Part shown: positions 25,939 to 35,021 of the stretch, piece after piece
Numbering within the stretch: the first letter of the stretch is position 1
How the letters are laid out: each line of letters begins with the position of its first letter
Assembly (NCBI GenBank): GCA_963759055.1
Contig: CAVWYD010000030.1
Span: 1 to 64,000, forward strand
Length of the DNA: 64,000 nt
DNA from: Thiosocius sp963759055
GTDB lineage: Bacteria > Pseudomonadota > Gammaproteobacteria > Chromatiales > Chromatiaceae
Direction of reading: 5' to 3'
Notes under the pieces: model-generated
Told to the model about the DNA's origin: nothing
The model's input: only the letters and a program-made list of their open reading frames with translations
The model's database searches: none
Translations under genes and position numbers: made by a program

Positions 25939-28900
25939 ATGAGCGATCTCGAAAAGGGTCCCTCCGACCCGACGGATTCCGGCGCAGCCCACGCGACCAA
26001 CAATCTTGGTCTCGCCGGCAACATGGCGCGCTTCTTCATCAATTCGCCGCTGTCGCCGCTTTTGTATCTCGCGATGCTGATGCTGGGCATTCTCGGTCTG
26101 ATGGCGACGCCGCGTCAGGAAGACCCGCAGATCTCGGTGCCGATGGTGGATTTGATCGTCCAGTATCCCGGCGCAGATCCTGATCAGGTCGCGTCGCTGG
26201 CGGTTCAGCCGCTTGAGCGCATCATGTACGAGATCGAGGGCGTCGATCACGTGTATTCGGCCAGTCAGCGTGGCATGGGCGTGGTGACCATCCAGTTCGA
26301 TGTTGGCGAGGAGATGGAAAACTCGCTGGTCAAGGTCAACGACAAGCTCGAATCGAACATGGACCGGATTCCTCCCGGTGTGATGCCGCCGCTGGTCAAG
26401 GCCAAGGGCATCGACGACGTGCCGATCGTCAATCTGACACTGTGGTCCGAACGGGATTACAACGGCGACGGTGTGCCCGACGTGGACGACTCACAGTTGC
26501 GCCGCCTCGCACAATCGGTACTGCAGCACATCAAAGAGATTCCCGAGACGGGTAACAGTTTCGTCGTGGGTGGTCGTGCCGAGCAGGTCACTGTGGAGGT
26601 CTATCCGGAGCGACTGGCCGGCTACGGACTGAGCCTGGCCCAGGTTGCACAGGCGATTACCGCATCCAACCTCGAACAGCAGATGGGTGGTGTCGAATCG
26701 GGTGGTTCCCACATGATGGTCGTGTCCGGGGCCTTCCTGGTGACGGTCGACGACATCAATCGTCTGCAGGTGGGCAGCCACAATGGCGTACCCGTGTATG
26801 TCAGTGACGTCGCGGATGTGCGTCAGGGCCCCGAGGATGCATCGCAGACGGTGGCCTATTACACCGGGGCCGCATCTGAAGATCCGGATCGCGCGATCAG
26901 CGTGCCGGCCGTCACCATTGCAGTGGCCAAGAAGAAGGGCACCAATGGCGTAACGGTTGCGGAGGCTGTGATCGATCGGGTCGAGAATCTGCGCGGCCGC
27001 CTGATACCCAACGACATCAACGTCAGTATCACGCGCAATTACGGTCAGACCGCGGAACAGAAGGTCAACGACCTGATCTTCAAATTGTTCATGGCGACCA
27101 TGTTCGTGTTTTTCCTGGTTTGGATAGCGTTTCGTGCCCTCAAGCCGGCCTTCGTGGTGCTGTTCGTGGTGCCGGTGGTCCTGCTGTTCACGATCCTCAG
27201 CGCCATGTTGCTCGACTTTACGATCGATCGCGTGTCGCTGTTCGCCCTGATCTTTTCCATCGGCATACTGGTGGATGACGCCATCGTGGTGGTGGAGAAC
27301 ATCTATCGGCGCTGGCTCGAAAAAGGCAGTACCGATACCGAGACGGCGGTGGATGCTGTGCGCGAGGTGGGCAACCCGACCATCCTGGCCACGCTGACGG
27401 TCATCGGCGCACTGCTGCCGATGGGTGCGGTAACCGGCATGATGGGCCCTTATATGCTGCCGATCCCGGTGCTGGGTTCGGTCGCCATGGGCATCTCGCT
27501 GTTTGCGGCATTCGCGTTCACGCCATGGTTTGCAATTCACGGCATGTTCAGGCCGACCATGGAATATCTCGAGACAGCGGAGAAGCGCGAGCATAAAGAG
27601 GCCGAGTGGCTGGAAGGCCTGTATCGTCGGATCCTGTTGCCGATGATCCATGAGCCCGCGCAAGGCGCGCCTGTTCAAGCTGTTGATGTGGGGCGCGCTC
27701 CTCCTGATGTGCTCGTTCTTCTACTTCAAATGGGTCGCGGTGAAGATGCTGCCGCTGGACAACAAGCCGGAGTTCTCGGTCGTTTTGGACATGCCCGAGG
27801 GAACCGCGCTGGCGGATACCGGCAACATGGCGCACATCATTGCCGAGCGCCTGCGCAAGATGCCGGAGGTGACGGCCGCGCAGATCTACGTGGGCACGGC
27901 GCGGCCGTTCGACTTCAATGGCATGGTCCGACATTACTACCTGCGCCAGTCACCCTGGCAGGCCGAGGTGCAGATCCAGTTACTCAACAAGACCGAGCGA
28001 GCCCGTTCCAGCCATGAGATCGCGGTCGATGCGCGGCAGCAGGTCAAGGGTCTGGTAGAGGGGAGTGGTGCACGTTTCGCAGTGGTCGAAATGCCGCCGG
28101 GGCCGCCTGTATTGCAGTCTGTGGTCGCCGAGGTCCATGGGCCTGATCCGGAGACGCGGCGCCAGGTGGCGCGTGACCTGACCGAAATTTTTGGCCAGAC
28201 CGAGAGCCTGCGGGATGTCGACAATTACATGCGCGAGCCTTACGACTACTGGCACTTCGAGGTGGATCAGGAAAAGGCGCAGCGTCGCGGCATCTCAGTC
28301 GAGGGAATCAACCGTGAGCTGCAGATGGCTCTGGGCGGCTATGTACTCGGTGACGTCAAGCAGCGTGCCGGGCACGAGCCGATCAATATCGTCATCCAGG
28401 TGCCGCTGGCCGAACGGTCGCAGGTCAACCGACTCGGCGATATCCTGGTCCAGTCACCGGATACGGGTACAACGGTCCCGTTGCGGGAACTGGGCAGTTT
28501 CGAAAGGCGGACTGAAGCCGACATCATCTATCACAAGGATCTGCGCCCGGTAGAGTACGTGGTCGCCGATGTCGGTGGGCATCTTGCCGCGCCGATCTAC
28601 GGCATGCTTCAGGTCGAAGCCAAGCTCGAGGAGTTGGGCTGCGAGACGCCCGATGAGGTCTACCTGTGCGACCAGATTTATTACACCGGGCCACCCCCGG
28701 ATGACAGCAAGTCTTCGATCGAGTGGGCGGGTGAATGGACGGTAACCTACGAGACCTTCCGCGACATGGGCATCGCCTTCGGCGCGGCACTGATCCTGAT
28801 CTATATCCTGGTGGTCTGGGAATTTGGCAATTTCCGTATCCCGGCGCTGATCATGGCGCCGATACCCCTTACCCTGCTGGGAATCATCCCTGCGCACATG

Positions 28901-30095
28901 ATGTTCTTCCAATTCGGATGGGGCGGTGAGTTTACCGCGACCTCGATGATCGGCTGGATCGCACTTGCCGGCATTATCGTGCGCAATTCCATCCTGCTGG
29001 TCGACTTCTCGGTGCACCGGATCCAGGAAGGGGACACGGTTGTCGATGCCGTGATCACCGCCTGTAAGACACGGACCCGGCCGATCCTGATCACGGCGCT
29101 GGCGCTCGTCGCCGGCTCCTCGGTCATCTTTTTCGACCCCATCTTCCAGGGCATGGCGATCTCGCTGGCGTCCGGGGTGCTGGTCTCGACCATACTCACC
29201 CTGGTGGTGATTCCGCTGGGTTGTGTGGCGGCCGCCGATTCCCTGTGTGCTGTTGCTGGCAGCACCAAATGCAAGAAGTTCCCGGGTGGCGAGGGGCCCG
29301 ATGGCGAGCCCGGCGGGCCCAAGGCCGGTCCACGTGTCGGCGATCCCCTGTGGGTGCGCGCATGGGGCGGATTTGCCGGTGTACTGTTTACCGTAATCGG
29401 TGCAGTTGCGGCGATCATTGGAGTCGTTGCGGGACTTTTCAGATCGAAGCGATCCAAAAAAGCGCCTGTACAGGCAAGAAAGGCGTCCAGTGAAGTGACG
29501 GCCGGCAAGCCAGCGACTCCGACGCGCCAGGCGGCAGCCAGTTCTGGCGGGCAGCCCAGGCCGGAATCCGCAGAAAAGCCGATTGAGGCAATACCGAAGC
29601 CTGTCGCACCCGCTGCGGCTGGTGAGGCAAAAACCGTGCGCAAGAAGGCCGCCAGCAAGAAGAAGGTCACGGCAAAGAAACCCCATACAACGCGCAAATC
29701 GTCAACCAAGCGGGAAGTTGTGAAGAAAACCGCGGCACCTGAACAAGAGGCAATGGCGGCGGCCCCCAAGGCCGTGCCTGAGACTGTGGCCAAGGCGGCT
29801 TCCAAACCTGCGCCTAAGCCGGCGGCCAAGGTGGCTTCCAAACCAGCGCCTGAAGCCAGCGCCTAAGCCAGCGGCCAAGGCGGCCGCCAAACCTGCGCGG
29901 AAGCCGGTGCCCAAGCCTGTGCCGGCGCAGAAATCAAAAACCGCGCCCGCTCAAAAGTCGACGGCCAAGCCCAGTTCGGGCCGGGCAGCCGCTCCAGCCA
30001 AGGCCAATATGGCCACAACCCGCAAAAAAACTTCAGGAAGACGGGGTATCCAGTTGAAAAGTCTGGGAAAATCTGATGGAGACGGTCTAAACTAG
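25939..30095 (+). pseudogene. RND-family efflux pump with a long basic C-terminal tail; two frameshifts
   Basis: A single pump gene, about 1,385 residues once two extra bases are removed (near 27648 and near 29852). TM1 is at the start; TM4 has GILVDDAIVVVENIYRRW with the paired proton-relay Asp; the second half repeats the fold through MIGWIALAGIIVRNSILLVDF. After TM12 there is a further hydrophobic helix (VLFTVIGAVAAIIGVVAGLF) and a 200-residue Lys/Ala/Pro-rich tail of KPAPKPAAK-type repeats ending SGRRGIQLKSLGKSDGDGLN. The tail is not normal for RND pumps. Paired with the adaptor just upstream; substrate unknown. Confidence 0.85.
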
Positions 30096-30185
30096 GGGTA
30101 GGTGTAAGAATTTGGTGTTTTTCTGGACGGGCCTGCGAGCAGGTTTGCGTTCCGGAGAGGTGCCGAATTGCCCGGAGGTTTGGAT

Positions 30186-30788
30186 TTGTTCGCGCGGATG
30201 TTTTCCTGGAGTGTGGTGCTGGGGCTTTCAGCTCTGGCCTCGTTGGGGTTTTCGCCTTTGTCGGCGGCTCAGGCGGCTTCTCCCGGGTGGTCAGCGTATG
30301 CCGCACAACAGAGGTATCCGCAGTTTCGCCCCTGGTCCCGTGCCGACAGTCGGTCTCTGTCGATTCACCGGCAATCACAGGCGCGCACGTTCGTGTCGCG
30401 CGCTGTAAAGCAATCCGCAATCCGGCGTGCGTCCCCCGCGCCTTCGAATCGAAAGCGGCAGCAGCCGGTTTTCTCGAGCAATCGCGCCGGGGCAAGAAAG
30501 GCGGTGCCCGTAACCCGAGGTCAGGAACTGGGGCTACGGTTTCGCCCGGACGAGCGTGAATCGCCCTATGGTCAGGCGGTCGGGCCTCAGGGCAATGTTG
30601 GAACACCGGGCTATGCGTCGGAGCTGCACTCGCAGTTCCGCCCGAGACAGCCCAGGCGCAAACCGACCTACGAAGAGTTGCAGGCGGAGAGTGCCTCCCG
30701 CGAGCGAATGCCGGGAAGGGCGACGCCTTACCCGATGATGCCCACGCCGCCAATGCCTCCTTACCCGGGGGGCTGGCCCAACTGGTAA
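30186..30788 (+). CDS. Secreted QFRP-motif protein, copy 1
   Basis: A 200-residue protein with a signal peptide ending AQA near residue 30, and a mature part rich in Arg, Pro, Ser and Gln. The TTG start at 30186 is preferred: it has GGAGG 7 nt upstream and aligns position-for-position with the paralogue at 31031. Three matching blocks carry an FRP core: PQFRPWSR (residues 45-52), GLRFRPDERES and LHSQFRPRQPRRKPTYEELQ. It ends in a Pro/Met-rich tail. I do not recognise the family. Confidence 0.7.
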   Translation: MFARMFSWSVVLGLSALASLGFSPLSAAQAASPGWSAYAAQQRYPQFRPWSRADSRSLSIHRQSQARTFVSRAVKQSAIRRASPAPSNRKRQQPVFSSNRAGARKAVPVTRGQELGLRFRPDERESPYGQAVGPQGNVGTPGYASELHSQFRPRQPRRKPTYEELQAESASRERMPGRATPYPMMPTPPMPPYPGGWPNW

Positions 30789-30923
30789 TCCGGACGTTCT
30801 CCAGCGCGCCCCGAGGGCTCTGCGAATGGCATTTAAGTGCATGAAAATAAGAAGAAAAATACTGAATATGCGCCTGCCCCGGTGAGGCCGCGCCGTATTT
30901 GGAGCGTTGCGCACAGCATCCGC

Positions 30924-30972
30924 ACACAAGATATTGTGGTTGACACTTACTATAGTAGCGTATATATTGTGA
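30924..30972 (+). promoter_or_regulatory. NrdR-type promoter matching the nrdA promoter
   Basis: ACACAAGATATTGTGG (30924-30939) is identical to the distal nrdA box and, as there, is followed directly by TTGACA (30940-30945). After a 17-nt spacer, AGCGTATATATTGTGA (30957-30972) matches the proximal nrdA box at 15 of 16 positions and contains the -10 TATATT. Box starts are 33 bp apart. The first downstream gene is the TTG-start QFRP gene at 31031. Confidence 0.8.
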
Positions 30973-31030
30973 TCCTAATAAGCTGAATGCGGTTTTTGGA
31001 AAGCTTAGTTGCAGCCGGGAGGTTAAGATT

Positions 31031-31621
31031 TTGGTCGCGCGGTTGTTTGCCCTGGGTTTGGCGCTGGGCCTGTCATCTCTGGCCTCGCTGGGACTTTCCC
31101 ATTTTTCCGTCGCCCATGCCGCCCATCCTGTCTGGTCCGCGTATGCCGCCCAAGCCAAACGTCCGCAATTTCGGCCCTGGTCGCGTGCGCCGCGAAAATC
31201 GGCCGGGCTGCGCTGGCGGCCACAACCGGAAGCGGCGACAGTGACAAGGCCACCGGGCTCGCTGACAGATTCAAGAACGGCTGGCCGGTCGAATGCATAC
31301 AGGGCACGTCAGCCGGTGTTCTCCGCCGACCGCGCCCGCAACGCCAAGCTGCTTGATCCCCGTTCGGGCCTCGGCGCCAGATTTCGTCCGGATCAGCGCC
31401 GTTCTGGTTACGCCCAGCTGCCGGCAACCGGCGAACTTGATCGGGCGGGTGGTTACCAGCTGAGACTGCATTCGCAGTTCCGGCCCACCGAGGCGAGGCG
31501 CAAACAGACATACGAACAGCTGCAATCCGGGATCGTTTCGGCCCGACGCATGGGTACACCTCATTGGGTGATCGCCACCTCAGACGTGCGCGGTTACGGG
31601 GGGCATTGGATGGGTTGGTGA
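31031..31621 (+). CDS. Secreted QFRP-motif protein, copy 2
   Basis: A 196-residue paralogue of the gene at 30186. The signal peptide (VARLFALGLALGLSSLASLG..., cleavage after AHA near residue 30) and PQFRPWSR (45-52) align without gaps to copy 1. Later blocks are GARFRPDQRRS and LHSQFRPTEARRKQTYEQLQ, plus a shared QPVFS. It starts with TTG, 8 nt after GGGAGG, and is the first gene after the NrdR-type promoter. The C-terminus ends in a Gly/Trp-rich segment. Function unknown. Confidence 0.75.
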   Translation: MVARLFALGLALGLSSLASLGLSHFSVAHAAHPVWSAYAAQAKRPQFRPWSRAPRKSAGLRWRPQPEAATVTRPPGSLTDSRTAGRSNAYRARQPVFSADRARNAKLLDPRSGLGARFRPDQRRSGYAQLPATGELDRAGGYQLRLHSQFRPTEARRKQTYEQLQSGIVSARRMGTPHWVIATSDVRGYGGHWMGW

Positions 31622-31709
31622 TCACGCCGTCCCGGACAAAACATGGTTACGCTGGTTTGGCAGCCTGTCTGGTTTTTCAGGTTTCATACAAGAATGCGAG
31701 AGGAATAGC

Positions 31710-32711
31710 ATGGCGTTTGAAAGGCAGCTCAATGCTTTTGGTGGAATGATACTGGTCGGCAGTACCCTGTTTGCAAATGCTGATGCCCTGGCCTACGGGC
31801 AGCAGTGGCGTCCGGCTCCCGGGTATGGTGCGGCAGCGGTCGGGTCAAACAACCGGATAGCAAACATGCCGAACTTCCGCCCGAGCACTTTGACGCGTCA
31901 ATCGCGTCATCGCCCCTACAGCCAGATTGAGCAGAGACCCTATCGACAGCGCTCATATCGACCGGCGCCTCAGCGATTCGCCGGCTGGCAGGGATATCCG
32001 CTGCCAGGTGCTACGAATCCCTATTCCCTGAATCCCTATTCCCTGGGGCTCCACCTGCCGCAACCGGGCTATTTTGCGGCAGCTTATCCGGTGCGGGGCT
32101 GGGGCATGCCGTTCACCGGGATGGCTCAGCCATGGAGACAGCCGCCGGTACCCCTGTTCGCCCGCCAGTATGGCTGGCGCCCCGCACAGCAGCCCTGGGT
32201 GGCACGCGCGCCGGTGTCGCAGGGGGATGATTATCGCGCGAGCATGGCCCCGACATTCGTTGGGTACCGGCCTGCCGGTCCCGCTTACGCCCCTCCCGCA
32301 GGCAGCTGGCGACCGCCAGTGTGGCAGGCGCCGGCTAGCCGCCCGCAATTGTCCTACCAGGGTCATGTTACGCAGCACCCGGATTATGCGAGGGGTCAAC
32401 AAACTGCCTTGAGAACTGTGCGACCCGCGGTGCCTTGGGTGCCGGGTAACCGTGTCGCCGGCCGAAATCCTGTGCCGGTCGGCCTTGGTGGCGGGTACTG
32501 GCGACCTCACGCTGCGGCGCCGGCCGCTTCGTGGCACTCGGGCCGGTCGTTCCGACCACAAGGATACGGGCGCAGTCTGGCTGCCAAGAAGGAAGCGGCC
32601 TCGCGCACGAGCAAGGATCCCGGTTTCACCAGGGACAATCTGCCGGGTTGGGTGACCACCTACCAGGACAGCGGGTATGAGAGTTCCTGCGGTTGGTGCT
32701 ACGGCAGCTAG
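31710..32711 (+). CDS. Secreted Pro/Arg/Tyr-rich protein of the QFRP locus
   Basis: A 333-residue low-complexity protein with an N-terminal hydrophobic segment (NAFGGMILVGSTLFANADALA, probable signal peptide). The rest is rich in Pro, Arg, Gln, Tyr and Trp, with MPNFRPST near residue 52 echoing the FRP core, repeated RPY/RSYRPAP units, and NPYSLNPYSLG. It ends with a CxxC (SSCGWCYGS). GAGAGGA lies 5 nt before the ATG. Composition suggests an envelope or matrix-associated protein, but that is inference. Confidence 0.7.
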   Translation: MAFERQLNAFGGMILVGSTLFANADALAYGQQWRPAPGYGAAAVGSNNRIANMPNFRPSTLTRQSRHRPYSQIEQRPYRQRSYRPAPQRFAGWQGYPLPGATNPYSLNPYSLGLHLPQPGYFAAAYPVRGWGMPFTGMAQPWRQPPVPLFARQYGWRPAQQPWVARAPVSQGDDYRASMAPTFVGYRPAGPAYAPPAGSWRPPVWQAPASRPQLSYQGHVTQHPDYARGQQTALRTVRPAVPWVPGNRVAGRNPVPVGLGGGYWRPHAAAPAASWHSGRSFRPQGYGRSLAAKKEAASRTSKDPGFTRDNLPGWVTTYQDSGYESSCGWCYGS

Positions 32712-32723
32712 CAGCGGCGATCC

Positions 32724-33359
32724 ATGATCACCGTTATCGGAAGTCTGAAAGGGGGGTCGGGAAAGAGCACCGTCACTTTCAATCTTGCGATCTGGTTGGT
32801 CATGGCGGAATGCAGTGTTGCGGTTATCGATGCCGACCCGCAGGCAACCTTGACCGATGCGCTCGAGGTGCGCCGTGATGAAGGTTTCCAGCCGATGGTC
32901 GATCGTCTTGATGCGAAAAGCCTGAAAGACCGTGATCAGTTGGAAGAGCTCGACGAGGTGCTGATCGATGTCGGTACCGCATCCATGGACAATCTCAAGA
33001 AGGCAATCTCGATAGCGGACCGGCTGCTTGTCCCGGTCCCGCCCAGCCAGGCCGACATCTGGTCCACACAGCGTTTCCTGCGTTTCGTGGAATCTGCCGC
33101 CGGAAAACGCCGGCCTGAGGTGCTTGGTTTCATCAACCGCGGCGATACCCATCACGCAGTTCGCGAGTCCGACGAAACGGCTGCGGCCCTGGTTTCACTG
33201 CCCGGAATCCGTTACCTGAAACCCCGCCTGTCGCAACGCACGGTTTACAGGCGTTCGTTCAGTGAGGGGCTGGCGGTGTTTGAACAGGAGCCGCGTGGCA
33301 AGGGCGCTGCGGAGTGCAATGCATTGGCCGCCGTGCTTTACGCGGACCTGCTGACCTGA
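32724..33359 (+). CDS. ParA/MinD-type ATPase, orphan
   Basis: A 211-residue deviant-Walker ATPase. KGGSGKST (residues 9-16) is the ParA Walker A with the signature Lys; DADPQATL near 40 is the A' motif; VLIDVGT replaces the usual D-x-P Walker B segment. ParA-type proteins form nucleotide-dependent dimers that position cargo on DNA or membrane. There is no ParB, so it is not a standard partition pair. It starts 12 bp after the preceding gene's stop, so is very probably in the same operon. Confidence 0.85.
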   Translation: MITVIGSLKGGSGKSTVTFNLAIWLVMAECSVAVIDADPQATLTDALEVRRDEGFQPMVDRLDAKSLKDRDQLEELDEVLIDVGTASMDNLKKAISIADRLLVPVPPSQADIWSTQRFLRFVESAAGKRRPEVLGFINRGDTHHAVRESDETAAALVSLPGIRYLKPRLSQRTVYRRSFSEGLAVFEQEPRGKGAAECNALAAVLYADLLT

Positions 33360-33368
33360 CCACTGCCG

Positions 33369-34121
33369 ATGCCGGTTAACCTGATCTCGGCCGCGTTTGC
33401 CTGGCTCGCCACTCACCTGGTGATCCTGAGCCTGCTGGGTTTCCTGTTCGCCGGTCTGTTTGTTTTCGGTCTGGTCAATGGACCTGGCCCCGGGTCTGTT
33501 CAACAGAAAAAGACGTTTCCTGCACCCGCCCAGTCCCGCCCCGATGAACTCCCGGCCACCGGTACCGCGTCGAGGTCTCCGATAGGGGGGGCGGATCAGC
33601 CTGTTGCGGAGAAAGCGGGATCGGCTGGCAACCCTGACACCGCGCCCGTGGACGCCGGTCCGGGTCCGGGGAGGGGCGAAGTGGGACGATTGCCGCCCAG
33701 GCTTATCGGTGGCAGCCTGCCGGTTTACGGGCAGCAGGATGCGCCGCAGTCGCAGCCCGGAGCGATGCCTGGTGCGATCGGTAATGGCTTCCGACCGCCA
33801 ACCGAAGACCCGGGGCCGGCGGCAGGCGGCATGACGCGTGAAGACTATGTCCAACAGGCCAGGCGTGCTTTCTGGAATGGTGAATTCGAGGCGGCCGAGG
33901 CGGCCTATATGGCCCTTGTCTCCCAATATCCTGCGGATGCTGATGCCTTTGGAGAACTCGGAAACCTTTATCAGTCCATGGGCAAGCCGCAGCGTGCCAT
34001 GGATGCATATTTTGAGGCGGCTGTTCGGCTCAAGGCCGCCGGCAAGACCGATAAACTCAAAGAAGTCATGGAGTTGCTCACGCGTGAGGGAGACCCTAGA
34101 GCCGATCAGCTGCGTCCCTGA
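33369..34121 (+). CDS. TPR membrane protein of the QFRP-ParA operon
   Basis: A 250-residue protein with one N-terminal transmembrane helix (LVILSLLGFLFAGLFVFGLV, about residues 16-36), a long Pro/Gly/Ala-rich linker, and a C-terminal region with about two tetratricopeptide repeats (AFWNGEFEAAEAAYMALV; AFGELGNLYQSMGKPQRAMDAYFEAA). TPRs mediate protein contacts. It begins 9 bp after parA, so the pair is likely co-translated and may act together as an ATPase with a membrane-bound partner. Confidence 0.75.
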   Translation: MPVNLISAAFAWLATHLVILSLLGFLFAGLFVFGLVNGPGPGSVQQKKTFPAPAQSRPDELPATGTASRSPIGGADQPVAEKAGSAGNPDTAPVDAGPGPGRGEVGRLPPRLIGGSLPVYGQQDAPQSQPGAMPGAIGNGFRPPTEDPGPAAGGMTREDYVQQARRAFWNGEFEAAEAAYMALVSQYPADADAFGELGNLYQSMGKPQRAMDAYFEAAVRLKAAGKTDKLKEVMELLTREGDPRADQLRP

Positions 34122-34257
34122 TTGACGGGGATCTTTCTTCAGTCCCCTACTCAGGGCCACAGCCTGGCGGTCGCTGAAGATCAGTATCTGTATCCTTCGA
34201 TTGATGGTCTATGATAAAATCATCAAATACCGATGAACGAGATACTGAGGACTTTCC

Positions 34258-34755
34258 GTGAGCAATGCCAATCAATCCACCGAGATTGTTGCCGACGCGA
34301 ATGCTGGCTACGCGAGACTCTCAGAGGTTTTCGAGTCCAGCGCCCGACGTTGGGAATTAATCGTTTATCCTTCGCTGTTCGCATTCATCATTCTTGCCGC
34401 CTACGGCTTCTATCTGGTCTATAACCTGGCCAGGGATGTCCACTACCTGGCGATCAGTGTCGACACCAACATGACGACACTGGCCGTCAACATGCAGAAC
34501 GTCTCCGAGAACATGAGTCAGCTGACGGCAAATATCCGGGCCATGACGGTCACCATGGATTCAATCGACCAAAAGGTCGCAACCCTCGAGCCCATGCTCG
34601 CAAATCTGGATTCCATGGACGGCGCAATACAGTCCATGACCCATGCGACGCACAACATGGGGCGCTCGACTCACTACATGCAGACAGACCTTTCGCGCAT
34701 GAATCACAATATCGGACGCCCGATGTCATTCATGAATGCGTTCATGCCCTGGTGA
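34258..34755 (+). CDS. Methionine-rich coiled-coil membrane protein
   Basis: A 165-residue protein with a GTG start at 34258 (TGAGGA 6 nt upstream). A single transmembrane helix (LIVYPSLFAFIILAAYGFYLVYNL, about residues 38-60) is followed by a long helical domain with Met at heptad-like intervals (NMTTLAVNM, NVSENMSQL, MTVTMDS, NMGRSTHYM, RMNHNIGRPM). It lies 136 bp after the TPR gene; an ATGATAAAATCAT palindrome near 34210-34222 lies in that gap. Unknown family; it may or may not belong to the operon. Confidence 0.65.
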   Translation: MSNANQSTEIVADANAGYARLSEVFESSARRWELIVYPSLFAFIILAAYGFYLVYNLARDVHYLAISVDTNMTTLAVNMQNVSENMSQLTANIRAMTVTMDSIDQKVATLEPMLANLDSMDGAIQSMTHATHNMGRSTHYMQTDLSRMNHNIGRPMSFMNAFMPW

Positions 34756-35021
34756 ACTGGCCACCCAATATGCCGGGTTGATAACAACCGGGGCAGGAGA
34801 TCGCGGTCCAGCGACGGTCTTAGCCCGTCATCCAACCTGCAAATTGCACCAGTATCCGATGATCGCGCGCGGCCAGCGCCCAATCAGGAGAAACTGCAAC
34901 GGAGCAAAAGAAGACTGAAATTCATCGAACGCGCTTCGTGATGCTACGGACTTTGACGTATCCGCCCGCCTTCATGCAATTTGCAGCCAAACAGTGTTAA
35001 GTCCGACAGGCTGTCAAGCGC

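Noticed and set aside
26491..27678. 395-residue minus-strand frame in the RND gene
   Set aside because: His/Arg-rich antisense translation of transmembrane coding sequence.
29863..31158. 431-residue minus-strand frame covering both QFRP genes
   Set aside because: Antisense to genes with signal peptides, ribosome sites and paralogy; its translation is low-complexity Pro/Ala/Arg.
31953..33155. 400-residue minus-strand frame
   Set aside because: Antisense to the third QFRP-locus gene and the ParA gene, both with clear motifs.
34126..34155. GGGGA...TCCCC possible terminator after the TPR gene
   Set aside because: Stem of about 5 bp and no following T-run.
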